Positions 24,434 through 32,612 of a stretch of DNA of 64,000 nucleotides are shown here, piece after piece; position 1 is the stretch's first letter, and the number at the start of each line of letters is the position of its first letter. The position numbers and the translations under genes were made by a program. Source of the stretch: Rheinheimera sp. 1928-s (GTDB lineage Bacteria > Pseudomonadota > Gammaproteobacteria > Enterobacterales > Alteromonadaceae); contig NZ_JARIXP010000003.1 of the NCBI RefSeq assembly GCF_029269265.1, forward strand, positions 436,641-500,640. Reading direction: 5' to 3'. Below the pieces are notes generated by a model. That model did no database searches. It was not told the DNA's origin and worked only from the letters and a program-made list of their open reading frames with translations.

Positions 24434-25945
24434 TTATTTCAGCGGTAAGCTAATCACCGCCTGAAAACCACAGGCTATACCGGAAGCTGCATAAAGGTTA
24501 TGCAGCTTCAATTCTCCGCCACAGCTTTCCACTGATCGTTTAGCAATACTTAAACCTAACCCCACACCGTCTTTTTTGCTTTGACCACGAAAAAAGGGAG
24601 TAAAAAGTTTGGCTACATCATCATGCGCCACACCAGGCCCCTGATCAGAAATTTTAATCTGTACCTGCTGTTCCTGCCGCAGTAGTTCTACAGTCACTTG
24701 TGTGTCTGCCGGGGTAAATTTAATGGCATTACGGATCAGGTTTTCCAAAGCCCGATAAAGTAAGTCCGGGTCAGCTTGTACCTGCACTGCAGCATCAGCT
24801 TTTACCAGCAATTGTTTATGCTGCGACAAAGCTTCAAGTCTGCCATCTTCAGCTACCGACTCCAAAAGCTCCAGCAAGTCCACTTGCTGCAACTTGACTG
24901 CGGCGGCACCGCTTTCCAGTCGCGAATAGGTCAGAATTTCTTCCACCAACGCATTGAGTTTCTGAGTTTCTGCTTCCACCTTGTCCAATACCATGGCACT
25001 TTCTGACGGAGTTTGCCGCGCCAGCCCAACCAGTATTTGTAACCGGGCCAAAGGCGAACGGAATTCGTGAGAGACATCATGCAACAAGCGACGCTGACCA
25101 CTAATGGCTTGCTCGACACTTTGAGCCATCTGATTAAAACTGCGGGCAACAGCACCAAATTCATCACGCCGCCCTGTGACTTTGGGACCCAACTGAGTCA
25201 GCCAGTGATCGGATGCCAGCGACTGCAAAGCTTGTTTTAATTGGCGTACCGGAGAGGCGAAATACCAGGCCAGCCAGAAACTGACCAATAAACTGGCCCC
25301 CAAAATAGCAGCCAGTAAAAATGCCGGGTGAAACCAGACTGGTGGCCTAGGCATAGTGGCCCTGACAGCGACACCCTGCATTTCAGGGGGCGGTCCTTTG
25401 TCACCAAAACCAGTGGGGCCAAAAGGTTGCACTGCCTCACCAGGAGGAGGACCATGGGGTCTGGCAGCTTGTGAATGTTGAATATCAATATGCTGCGCCG
25501 GTATAGATCGGCTGGACATAATACCTCTGCCACTGCGCAGCCAGTCCAATAAAAACTCATGGCGGGGTACAGCTAACAAAAACCAGCTCTGGCCAGCTTT
25601 GTCCTGCACTTTGTATTCGGGGTGTTCTTGCAATAATTCTGCCCAGTTTTCGGGCACGCCACGCTGTAAGTAATCTTCGCCCCGGTGATTCAGCAGCAAA
25701 ATTTTGTCGCGGGACATAGGATCTTCTTCCCAGCGCTGCAACACGTCGCCGAGCAATTGAATACCACCAGAGTCCATCATCAGTTGAGCTGAACCTAACA
25801 CCAAACGCAGCTGCGGGCCTATCCAGACAGGTTTGGGTTCATCGTCCGCAGAACGGCTGACTTCGTTAACAGCCCAGACCAAAGTGCCCGCCAGAATTAA
25901 CGCGCCCCAAAAGGCCAATAGAAACTTCCAGAACACCTGCCCCAT
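24434..25945 (-). CDS. Sensor histidine kinase (CpxA-like)
   Basis: This 503-residue inner-membrane kinase has TM1 at about residues 8-27 and a periplasmic sensor at about 30-203. TM2 is at about 206-228, HAMP at 229-282, a HisKA domain with the phospho-accepting His293 in DVSHEFRSPLARLQ, and a HATPase domain with NLIRNAIKFTP, DQGPGV and GVGLGLSIAKR. The architecture is that of the CpxA/EnvZ class. The periplasmic part contains a Pro/Gly-rich stretch at about residues 161-190 (PHGPPPGE, DKGPPPEM) that I do not expect in CpxA. The gene follows the response regulator by 2 bases and is surely co-expressed. Envelope stress is the likely signal by analogy. The stimulus is not known. Confidence 0.92.
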   Translation of the reverse strand: MGQVFWKFLLAFWGALILAGTLVWAVNEVSRSADDEPKPVWIGPQLRLVLGSAQLMMDSGGIQLLGDVLQRWEEDPMSRDKILLLNHRGEDYLQRGVPENWAELLQEHPEYKVQDKAGQSWFLLAVPRHEFLLDWLRSGRGIMSSRSIPAQHIDIQHSQAARPHGPPPGEAVQPFGPTGFGDKGPPPEMQGVAVRATMPRPPVWFHPAFLLAAILGASLLVSFWLAWYFASPVRQLKQALQSLASDHWLTQLGPKVTGRRDEFGAVARSFNQMAQSVEQAISGQRRLLHDVSHEFRSPLARLQILVGLARQTPSESAMVLDKVEAETQKLNALVEEILTYSRLESGAAAVKLQQVDLLELLESVAEDGRLEALSQHKQLLVKADAAVQVQADPDLLYRALENLIRNAIKFTPADTQVTVELLRQEQQVQIKISDQGPGVAHDDVAKLFTPFFRGQSKKDGVGLGLSIAKRSVESCGGELKLHNLYAASGIACGFQAVISLPLK

Positions 25946-25947
25946 GA

Positions 25948-26631
25948 TTAGTATCGCTGCATCAGTTGATAACCTTTGCCACGCACGGCTTCAATCCAGG
26001 CTTGTTGGTCTTCTCTTTTGCCCAGTTTTTGCCGAATATTGCTGATATGCACATCCAGACTGCGATCATATTGAGTTAAGGTTTTACCCAAAGCCTGTAG
26101 CGATAATTCGGCTTTACTGACCAGTCGCCCGGCATGACAAGCCAAAACCCAGAGCACACTGAATTCAGCACCAGTCAACTGAATCAACTGACCATTGACC
26201 CAGGCTTTACGTGCACCAGGTTCAAGTGTTAAAGGCCCGACCTTCACTTCGGTTGGCTCAGTCTGCTGCTGTTGTATACGGCGCAAAATAGCCCGAATAC
26301 GAGCCACTAATTCGCGCGGCAAACAAGGTTTGGCGACATAGTCATCAGCCCCCAGTTCCAGCCCCAGCACTTTGTCGATGTCATCGCCTTTAGCTGTAAG
26401 CATGATGACCGGTACTTTGGAATGCTGACGTATTTGGCGCAGCAAAGAGATACCGTCTAAGCCTGGCATCATCACATCCAGCACCAATAATTCATACTGC
26501 CCCGAAATGGCTTGCCGCAAGCCCAGCTGGCTGTCGTTTGCAACCTGCACCACAAAGCCCTCACGCTGTAAGTAAGTGCTTAATATGGAGGTCAGTTCAC
26601 GATCATCGTCAATCAGCAGTAGTGGGTTCAA
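25948..26631 (-). CDS. OmpR-family response regulator (CpxR-like)
   Basis: This 227-residue regulator has an N-terminal receiver (acidic pocket DDD at residues 8-10, phospho-accepting Asp52 in LLVLDVMMPG, conserved Lys101 in VAKP). Its C-terminal winged-helix DNA-binding domain spans about residues 130-225 and ends with the typical SLDVHISNIRQKLG and VRGKGYQL motifs. It is the first gene of a two-gene operon with the histidine kinase. Sequence style is closest to CpxR. Targets cannot be seen in this window. The start follows a GTACCAGCCTTG region without a strong ribosome site. Confidence 0.93.
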   Translation of the reverse strand: MNPLLLIDDDRELTSILSTYLQREGFVVQVANDSQLGLRQAISGQYELLVLDVMMPGLDGISLLRQIRQHSKVPVIMLTAKGDDIDKVLGLELGADDYVAKPCLPRELVARIRAILRRIQQQQTEPTEVKVGPLTLEPGARKAWVNGQLIQLTGAEFSVLWVLACHAGRLVSKAELSLQALGKTLTQYDRSLDVHISNIRQKLGKREDQQAWIEAVRGKGYQLMQRY

Positions 26632-26670
26632 GGCTGGTACTCCGGGTTCAATAAACCCTAGTTTAACCTT

Positions 26671-26695
26671 AAGCTGCTCCGTTTCTGAGCAGCTT
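26671..26695 (-). terminator. Hairpin after the SMP-30-like gene
   Basis: AAGCTGCTC and GAGCAGCTT form a perfect 9-bp stem with a 7-base loop between the SMP-30 gene and the response regulator gene. T-rich sequence lies on both sides. It probably ends the SMP-30 transcript. Confidence 0.65.
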
Positions 26696-26712
26696 TACAT
26701 TTCTATACACAG

Positions 26713-27711
26713 TCAGGCTGCTGTTTTCAGTTTAATCCGCAGTAAGTAGCTCGAGGCGGTAATGTATAAATACTGTTTATCCAAACTCAATGCCACATTG
26801 GCTGCTGCTACTCCGGTTTGAATAGTGCCTAAATGTTCACCTTTAGCGTTAAACACCAGCACACCACCAGGACCAGTCGCCAGCAAGTGGCCAGATGGCA
26901 GTACTTTTAACCCATCTGGTAAGCCGGGCTTACTGTTCACCCAGGCTGTCGCATCAAAAAACAGCTGACCTTCACCTGCCGTGCCATCTGCTGTTAGAGG
27001 GTATTTCCACCACTGTGCAGCTTGTGGATCTGAGTTGGCAACATAAAGCCATTGTTCATCCGGCGATAACGCCAAACCGTTAGGGCGGGTTAGTTTCTCT
27101 GTGACGACAGTTACATCACTGCCCTTAAGCCAATAGACACCGTTAAAGGTCTGCTGCTTTTGTTTGGAGTTGTCCGCATCTTTTAAGCCATAAGGCGGGT
27201 CGGTGAATAAATAGCTGCCATTACTGTGTTGCACCAGATCATTAGGGCTGTTAAACAACTTGCCCTGATAACTGGTGGTCAGGCTCTGGTATACCGGGCC
27301 TTTGGCATCGATTGACGTCAATACAGCCAGTCTTCTGTCACCATGCTGTGCCAGCACCAGCTGATTGTTCTGATTAAAAATTAAGCCATTAGAACCTTCT
27401 TTGATAGAAGGTTCGTCAATATAAGCTGTATGGCCTGAAGGGCTGAGATACAAGGTTAAACCGTCTTTTTTATTCCAGCGCCAGACTTTGTTTTCCGGTA
27501 CATCGGAAAACAAAATATCACCTGTTTTGGGTTCGGCCACAGGGCCTTCAGCCCAGCGAAAACCTTCAGCTAATATCTCTAACTGAGCATCGGCAGCAAT
27601 CACCTGAGCAAGCTCTGGTTTTAGTTGTTGTACCGGGTTGGCTGGAATAGGGGATGGATTGGCAAAAGCCAGTGAAGATGTAAAAAAAAGCAGCGTTAAA
27701 CTATGTCGCAT
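26713..27711 (-). CDS. Secreted SMP-30/gluconolactonase-like protein
   Basis: This 332-residue protein is a six-bladed beta-propeller of the SMP-30/gluconolactonase/LRE family, which hydrolyse sugar or related lactones with a divalent metal. Visible blocks are EGPVAEPKTGDILFSDV (metal Glu), EGSNGLIF, NSPNDLVQHSNGSYLFTDPPYGL (metal Asn/Asp) and RPNGLALSPDEQWLYVANSD. An N-terminal signal peptide (MRHSLTLLFFTSSLAFA) directs it to the periplasm. I chose ATG 27711, which has AAGG upstream and starts the signal peptide; the longer in-frame reading to 27903 would place 64 odd residues before it. It is a single gene between a TonB receptor gene and a two-component operon. The substrate is probably an aldonolactone. 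Confidence 0.9.
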   Translation of the reverse strand: MRHSLTLLFFTSSLAFANPSPIPANPVQQLKPELAQVIAADAQLEILAEGFRWAEGPVAEPKTGDILFSDVPENKVWRWNKKDGLTLYLSPSGHTAYIDEPSIKEGSNGLIFNQNNQLVLAQHGDRRLAVLTSIDAKGPVYQSLTTSYQGKLFNSPNDLVQHSNGSYLFTDPPYGLKDADNSKQKQQTFNGVYWLKGSDVTVVTEKLTRPNGLALSPDEQWLYVANSDPQAAQWWKYPLTADGTAGEGQLFFDATAWVNSKPGLPDGLKVLPSGHLLATGPGGVLVFNAKGEHLGTIQTGVAAANVALSLDKQYLYITASSYLLRIKLKTAA

Positions 27712-27886
27712 CCTTGTCACCTTTGTTGGGTTGGAAAAGCAACAATGTAGCATTGTTAGCGCAACCAAAGCACTGCAGATGGCAGATAAACTTAGTTTCA
27801 GTTTTACTTTTTTTCTGACATTGTGCTGCTGAGCTTCCACACTAAGAATCAAATCAGCATCTACAACTAATGCCGGTAGGCAAATA

Positions 27887-27913
27887 AAAACCGCAGAGAT
27901 CATCTGCGGTTTT
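27887..27913 (-). terminator. Rho-independent terminator of the iron-type TonB receptor gene
   Basis: AAAACCGCAGA and TCTGCGGTTTT form a perfect 11-bp stem with a 5-base loop, 24 bases after the receptor stop on the minus strand. The T-run belongs to the stem end and continues into TTATTTG. Confidence 0.85.
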
Positions 27914-27936
27914 CTGTGGTTAGCCTGCGGATAAGC

Positions 27937-30363
27937 TTAGAAGCGAACGTTTACACTCACCCATAAGTTACGGGCTTTGTCTTTGTTGTTGTAATGGTCA
28001 GTGTAGCTGCCTATGTAGCCATTTTCGCCATTGGCATCAAACACACAGTTAGTGCCGCTGTCACATTCAACAAAGTTCAGGTCGTAGGTGGTGAAGTCTT
28101 TATCCATTAAGTTATTGATCCGAGCCGTGAAGGTGACAGTGTCACTGGCTTCATAGCTGGCACCTAAGTGGAGCACTTCATAGGCTTTAAAGTACAGAGC
28201 TTCGTCTTTAATAGTGTCCCAGGTGCGGTAGCGTTTAGTACGGATTTCTGAGGTCAGAAACACTTTTAAATCGTCAGTCGCAGCCCAGTCCAGTGTCAGG
28301 TTGGCCATATGTTTGGCGGTGTTGGTCAGGGGTTGTCCTGCATTAGCACCACTTTTTTGCTCACTGTCGGTGTAAGTGTAGTTAGCACGGAAAGCGACAT
28401 TGTCGATAATCTGCCAGCGTCCTGCCAGCTCAGCGCCTTGTATCGTCACTTTGTCTATATTGACCGTTTTGCTGCTGGTGGCATAACCCAATTCAGCATA
28501 TTCACCTGTTTCAGTACAGACCAACGTTGTGCCTGTACCACAAGGCTGAGAGGCGATCTTGTCTTCAAATTCATTATTGAAAATAGTGATGTTGAAGTTA
28601 TGGTTATCCGGGTGTTCCCAATAGGCCGCAATTTCAGTGGAGGTACTGGTTTCTGGTTTCAGATCCGGGTTACCAAACATTGGGGATGTACCCTGGCCAC
28701 CAAAACCAACTACACCGTCATACAGCTGAGTGGTTTTTGGCGTTTTATAACCAGTACTGACACCGCCTTTGATAGTCCATTCCGGGCTTAAGGTATAAAC
28801 ACCGTACAAACGTGGACTCATCTCACTGCCAAAGACTTCGTGGTCGTCACGACGTAAGCCTGCAGTTAATGCGAATTCCTGAGTAGCGTCCCAGGTATCT
28901 TCCGCAAAAATGGACCACATATTGTGTTCCTGCACTTCACCTGGAGTGCCGCTTTCCATACCAAATACGCCATCTTCCAGTTCACCACGGATCACTTGCG
29001 TACCCACTATGGCTGTATGCTGGCCCGCCAGTTCAAATGGCATATCCATTTTGGCGTCAAAAGTATATTGATTGCTGGCCATTTTACGTTTGGCTCTTGG
29101 CAGGAAGGTTTGTGCTGCTAATTCTCTGCGATCATCCACTGACAAACCTGCATAAGCCCCAGTGCCATCGATCATTGTCAATAACTGGGCACGTTCAGCC
29201 AAAGTAAAAGGTAAAGTACGGCCATGGTTTTGTGTATCGACATAAGATAACGACATAAAACTGTTACCCAGATCCCATTTACCTTCGTGACTTAAAGACC
29301 AGGTATCACGACTAAATTCCTGAGTTGGGCTATAACCGACTCTTGGGTTAGCGCGACGGGTCCAGGTGCCGCCATTAGTGGCACAAGCGTTAGCATTGGT
29401 GCCAGCTGCGCCCCGGCAAAAGTTACCAGCGGCCCAGATACTGTCGATGTTATCCACAGTGCCGACAGGATATTCGCGGCTACCATCGTCGTTGATGATG
29501 GGGCTGTTATCGTATTCCTGAGTAGAGGTTTCGATATCAAACCAAATCGCCTGATTATTAACCGGAGTCCAGCTCAGACGCCCCCCTAATACAGAACTTT
29601 TATTGTCTACTGTTTTACCGCCAGAACCAAAGCCTAAAGAGCGATTCAGCACTTGGCCATTGGGATAAACCACAGGAGCAAAAGTTGGAGTAGAAGCCAT
29701 GCGGTCATAAGCACTGCCACGAACAGACATGCCCAAAACATTAGGGATTAACGGCCCCATGACGTTGAAGTCTGTCGTGACCTCTTCACCAAATCTGTCA
29801 TCTGTTTGTGCGGTGCGGCTATGACTGACCGAACCAGCCCATTCATTCGTAACTTTTTTGGTAATGATGTTGATGACACCACCTAAAGCGTCGGCACCAT
29901 ACAAGGTAGAAGCCGGGCCACGCACCACTTCAATACGTTCTATGGTATCCAGTGGTGGCATATGACCAAACTGGTTACCACCAAAGTTATTTGGATAAAT
30001 ATCACCATGGTTATTCTGACGTTTACCATCCACCAAAATCAGTGTGTAGTCCGAGCCCATGCCACGCATACTGATAGTGCCCTGGCCTGTTTTATCGCGG
30101 GTTTCTCCAATATCAACACCTTCCAGATCTCGTACCGCATCCAGCAAAGTGGTATAAGGACGAGAGCGCAGCTCTTCTGCCGTAATCACTGAAATACTGG
30201 CAGGTGCATCCACCAGCTTTTGCTCAAAACCTGAAGCCGTGACGACAATGCGTTCAATATTGTTATCTCTGGTTACCGCTGCATCTTCTGCCTGCACTGT
30301 AGCAATCAGACCTAAAGCAAGCTGAGTGGCGACTACCAGTTTGGCCGGACGGGACTTGAACAT
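27937..30363 (-). CDS. TonB-dependent receptor, iron-siderophore type
   Basis: This 808-residue outer-membrane receptor has a signal peptide (MFKSRPAKLVVATQLALGLIATVQA), a TonB-box-like stretch IERIVVTASG, and a plug with LRSRPYTTLLDAVRDLEGVDIG, GQGTISMRGMGSDYTLILVDG and IERIEVVRGPASTLYGADALGGVINII. A barrel follows, ending in VRF. The plug resembles the FepA/colicin-receptor group used for catecholate siderophores. A Fur box lies in the divergent promoter (30460-30478), and the PepSY/DUF2271/DUF4198 operon on the other side supports a role in iron uptake. A strong terminator follows. The ligand class is inferred. Confidence 0.93.
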   Translation of the reverse strand: MFKSRPAKLVVATQLALGLIATVQAEDAAVTRDNNIERIVVTASGFEQKLVDAPASISVITAEELRSRPYTTLLDAVRDLEGVDIGETRDKTGQGTISMRGMGSDYTLILVDGKRQNNHGDIYPNNFGGNQFGHMPPLDTIERIEVVRGPASTLYGADALGGVINIITKKVTNEWAGSVSHSRTAQTDDRFGEEVTTDFNVMGPLIPNVLGMSVRGSAYDRMASTPTFAPVVYPNGQVLNRSLGFGSGGKTVDNKSSVLGGRLSWTPVNNQAIWFDIETSTQEYDNSPIINDDGSREYPVGTVDNIDSIWAAGNFCRGAAGTNANACATNGGTWTRRANPRVGYSPTQEFSRDTWSLSHEGKWDLGNSFMSLSYVDTQNHGRTLPFTLAERAQLLTMIDGTGAYAGLSVDDRRELAAQTFLPRAKRKMASNQYTFDAKMDMPFELAGQHTAIVGTQVIRGELEDGVFGMESGTPGEVQEHNMWSIFAEDTWDATQEFALTAGLRRDDHEVFGSEMSPRLYGVYTLSPEWTIKGGVSTGYKTPKTTQLYDGVVGFGGQGTSPMFGNPDLKPETSTSTEIAAYWEHPDNHNFNITIFNNEFEDKIASQPCGTGTTLVCTETGEYAELGYATSSKTVNIDKVTIQGAELAGRWQIIDNVAFRANYTYTDSEQKSGANAGQPLTNTAKHMANLTLDWAATDDLKVFLTSEIRTKRYRTWDTIKDEALYFKAYEVLHLGASYEASDTVTFTARINNLMDKDFTTYDLNFVECDSGTNCVFDANGENGYIGSYTDHYNNKDKARNLWVSVNVRF

Positions 30364-30459
30364 AAAAACTCCTGTTATTCGGGCAGCTCACCACAACAAA
30401 GTGGATAAAACCAACACCCGGACTATGTAAAGAAACGTAATGAAAGGGCAATGGCCGCC

Positions 30460-30478
30460 AATGATAGTGATTCTCATT
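30460..30478. promoter_or_regulatory. Fur box in the divergent TonB receptor / PepSY promoter
   Basis: AATGATAGTGATTCTCATT matches the Fur consensus GATAATGATAATCATTATC closely, including the NAT-type triplets on both sides of the centre. It sits about 97 bases before the receptor start and upstream of the PepSY operon, so iron-replete repression of both is expected. Confidence 0.8.
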
Positions 30479-30490
30479 AAAAGATCAATA

Positions 30491-30515
30491 GCAATTGCGA
30501 ACTATTTGCAATTGC
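30491..30515. repeat. Pair of GCAATTGC palindromes next to the Fur box
   Basis: Two identical 8-bp palindromes, GCAATTGC at 30491-30498 and 30508-30515, are spaced 17 bases centre to centre, downstream of the Fur box towards the PepSY gene. They could be a binding site for a second regulator. No known consensus comes to mind. Confidence 0.35.
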
Positions 30516-30637
30516 AGTTGTCGTGATAAGCCATGCAAGAGCATTTTTGCGACGAACAGCAAAATCAATCACTTGTAGATCGCTTGCAAACAAGAACAAT
30601 TCTCAGTAGCATGGCGGCAGTTTTTTATGGGGGTGTT

Positions 30638-31246
30638 GTGAAGAGTTCAGCTTTAGCTCGTTGGATGCGTTGGTTACATACCTACAGCGCTATGTTGGTA
30701 TTGTTACTGCTGTTATTTTTTGCCATCACAGGTATCACCTTAAACCACCCCGAACTCAGCAGCAGTCTGGGCAAAACCAGCCAGCAGCTGCAGTTGGAAC
30801 TGCCTGAACAGTTACCTGATTTGTTGAATACTCCTGAAGATCAGCAACAAGCAGCTATAGCCTTGTATGTCGATTGGTTAAAGCAGGAGCACCAATTACA
30901 AGGCGGCTATAACCTGAGTTTTTCGCCAGAAGATGAGCTATTGGAAGTTGATTTTAAACGCCCTGCCGGTTATGCCGCTGTGGTGATTGATTTAGCAGAG
31001 CGCACTGCAGAGCTTGACGCTGAATTTGGTGGTTACCTGGCTTTGGCCAACGATTTACATAAAGGCCGTTATGCAGGCAGCAGCTGGAAATGGCTGATTG
31101 ATATTACTGCAGTGTTTTGTGTGTTGTTTGCGTTGTCCGGTTTTTACTTATTGTGGCGTCAGCCCAACAGAAGAGATTTTGGCAATGCCACGGCTGTAGC
31201 TGGTTTGGTATTAGCTTTGTTGGCTTATATAGCTTCGTTTCATTAA
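30638..31246 (+). CDS. PepSY-associated transmembrane protein
   Basis: This protein of about 202 residues is a PepSY-type inner-membrane protein, usually found with ferric-siderophore receptors and thought to help iron release or reduction. TM1 spans about residues 16-35 (SAMLVLLLLLFFAITGITLNHP), a periplasmic domain contains YAAVVIDLAERTAELDAEFGGYLALANDLHKGRY, and two C-terminal helices include WLIDITAVFCVLFALSGFYLLWR. I chose GTG 30638 because GGGGG lies 5 bases upstream and the reading then starts with a short basic leader. In-frame ATGs at 30533 and 30611 lack a ribosome site. It is the first gene of a three-gene operon with DUF2271 and DUF4198 proteins. Confidence 0.85.
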   Translation: MKSSALARWMRWLHTYSAMLVLLLLLFFAITGITLNHPELSSSLGKTSQQLQLELPEQLPDLLNTPEDQQQAAIALYVDWLKQEHQLQGGYNLSFSPEDELLEVDFKRPAGYAAVVIDLAERTAELDAEFGGYLALANDLHKGRYAGSSWKWLIDITAVFCVLFALSGFYLLWRQPNRRDFGNATAVAGLVLALLAYIASFH

Positions 31247-31257
31247 GAGGGAAAATT

Positions 31258-31752
31258 ATGCACAAGTATTTAGTCGCTGTGATGCTGTTTTGCTGCGGCA
31301 CTGTTATGGCTCAATCAGAACTGGAAGTTCAGGTTGAGCTGCCAAAAATTGAGACAGGAACTTACCACAGACCTTATGTAGCTGTATGGATTGAAAATGA
31401 ACAACAGCAACCAGTGCGTTTAGTGGAAGCCTGGTTGGAAAAACCGGACTGGATTAAAGACTTACGCCGTTTCTGGCGCAAAATCGGCCGTAGTGAGCCG
31501 CAATTAGTGGATGCAAAAACAGGTGCCACCAAAGGTCCTGGCAGCTACAAAGTACGCTGGGATGGCAAAGACGAACAAGGTAAAGCCGTGGCTGCAGGTA
31601 ACTACGTTCTTTTTGTCGAAGCGGCCCGTGAACAAGGCGGACGCAATCTGGCGAAGCAAGCATTCACCTGGGACGGCAGCGCTGTTCAGATCGAAATAAA
31701 AGCCAGCACTGAGCTGGGAAAAATTAAACTTACTTCAGTACAGGGAAACTAG
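31258..31752 (+). CDS. DUF2271 domain-containing periplasmic protein
   Basis: This 164-residue protein has a signal peptide (MHKYLVAVMLFCCGTVMA) and a beta-sandwich-like DUF2271 domain, with RPYVAVWIENEQQQPVRLVEAWLEKPDWIKDLRRFWRK-type conserved core and YKVRWDGKDEQGK near the end, like a FlgD/fibronectin-type ligand fold. I chose ATG 31258 with GAGGGA upstream; the open frame extends further up inside the PepSY gene without merit. It is the second gene of the PepSY operon and is probably a periplasmic partner in metal (iron) handling. Molecular function is unknown. Confidence 0.88.
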   Translation: MHKYLVAVMLFCCGTVMAQSELEVQVELPKIETGTYHRPYVAVWIENEQQQPVRLVEAWLEKPDWIKDLRRFWRKIGRSEPQLVDAKTGATKGPGSYKVRWDGKDEQGKAVAAGNYVLFVEAAREQGGRNLAKQAFTWDGSAVQIEIKASTELGKIKLTSVQGN

Positions 31753-31756
31753 TCCA

Positions 31757-32560
31757 ATGAAAAAATCTATTCTGGCTTCATTGCTGCTTGCCACAGCGGT
31801 TAGCGCTCCGGCTTTGGCTCATACCTTATGGGTAGTACCAAGTCACTTTGTATTATCTAAAACTGGTAGCTGGGTGTCTGCTGATATCAGTGCCGCCAAT
31901 ATGACTTTTGTGGCAGACAAAGGTATTCCGGTAGACAACGTAGCATTGTATACGCCAGACGGCAAAAAACAGGCGATTGAACATAAATACCAAGGCAAAC
32001 GTAAATCTCAGGTCGATGCAGAGCTGAATGCTGAAGGTACTTACAAGCTTGAACTGGGTGGTCCTGTACGTTTTGGCACTATGTACAAAGTTGGTGATGA
32101 ACGTAAACGCCTGATGGCCGATAAAAAGAGCCGCGCTAAAGAACTACCGGCTAATGCGACTGACGTCGTAACCAGTCAAAGCCGCAGCCGCTCTGTTGCT
32201 TTTATCACAGTCAACAAACCAACCTCAGAAGTGCTGGCACTGAAGAACGAAGGTTTGGAATTTAAAAGTTCAGTTCATCCAGCTGACATAGTTGCAGGCG
32301 AGCCGGTCACTTTTACCTTTTTAGTTAACGGTAAAGCCCAGGCTGGTGTTGAACTGGAAGTGTCCTATGAAGGTGAGCGTTACCGTGATGAAGCAGGCCG
32401 TGTGCAACATAAAACTGATGCCACTGGCCAGTTTACGTACACCCCTGTTGAAGCAGGCGTATTTTTAATTGAAGCTTCGTATTCTGCGAAAGCCGACTCT
32501 GAGTTAGCGGATCAAATCCGTGAGGGTTTAACTTTAACTTTAGAAGCGACTTTACCTTAA
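31757..32560 (+). CDS. DUF4198 domain-containing periplasmic protein
   Basis: This 267-residue protein has a signal peptide (MKKSILASLLLATAVSAPALA) followed at once by HTLWVVPSHFVLSKTGSWV, the hallmark of DUF4198 proteins, which often lie near metal-uptake receptors. The N-terminal His after cleavage may bind a metal. The C-terminal half resembles an Ig-like or carboxypeptidase-regulatory-like domain (GEPVTFTFLVNGKAQAGVELEV). It is the third gene of the PepSY operon, 4 bases after DUF2271, and ends at a strong hairpin. The gene set is Fur-linked, so iron is the most likely metal. Confidence 0.9.
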   Translation: MKKSILASLLLATAVSAPALAHTLWVVPSHFVLSKTGSWVSADISAANMTFVADKGIPVDNVALYTPDGKKQAIEHKYQGKRKSQVDAELNAEGTYKLELGGPVRFGTMYKVGDERKRLMADKKSRAKELPANATDVVTSQSRSRSVAFITVNKPTSEVLALKNEGLEFKSSVHPADIVAGEPVTFTFLVNGKAQAGVELEVSYEGERYRDEAGRVQHKTDATGQFTYTPVEAGVFLIEASYSAKADSELADQIREGLTLTLEATLP

Positions 32561-32572
32561 GTCTGTGACTGG

Positions 32573-32597
32573 GCCTCTGTGTTTTTGGCACAGAGGC
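32573..32597 (+). terminator. Convergent terminator hairpin
   Basis: GCCTCTGTG and CACAGAGGC form a perfect 9-bp stem with a 7-base loop between the DUF4198 gene and the convergent LacI gene. T-rich runs are short, but it can serve both directions. Confidence 0.65.
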
Positions 32598-32612
32598 TGT
32601 TCTTCCTCACCG

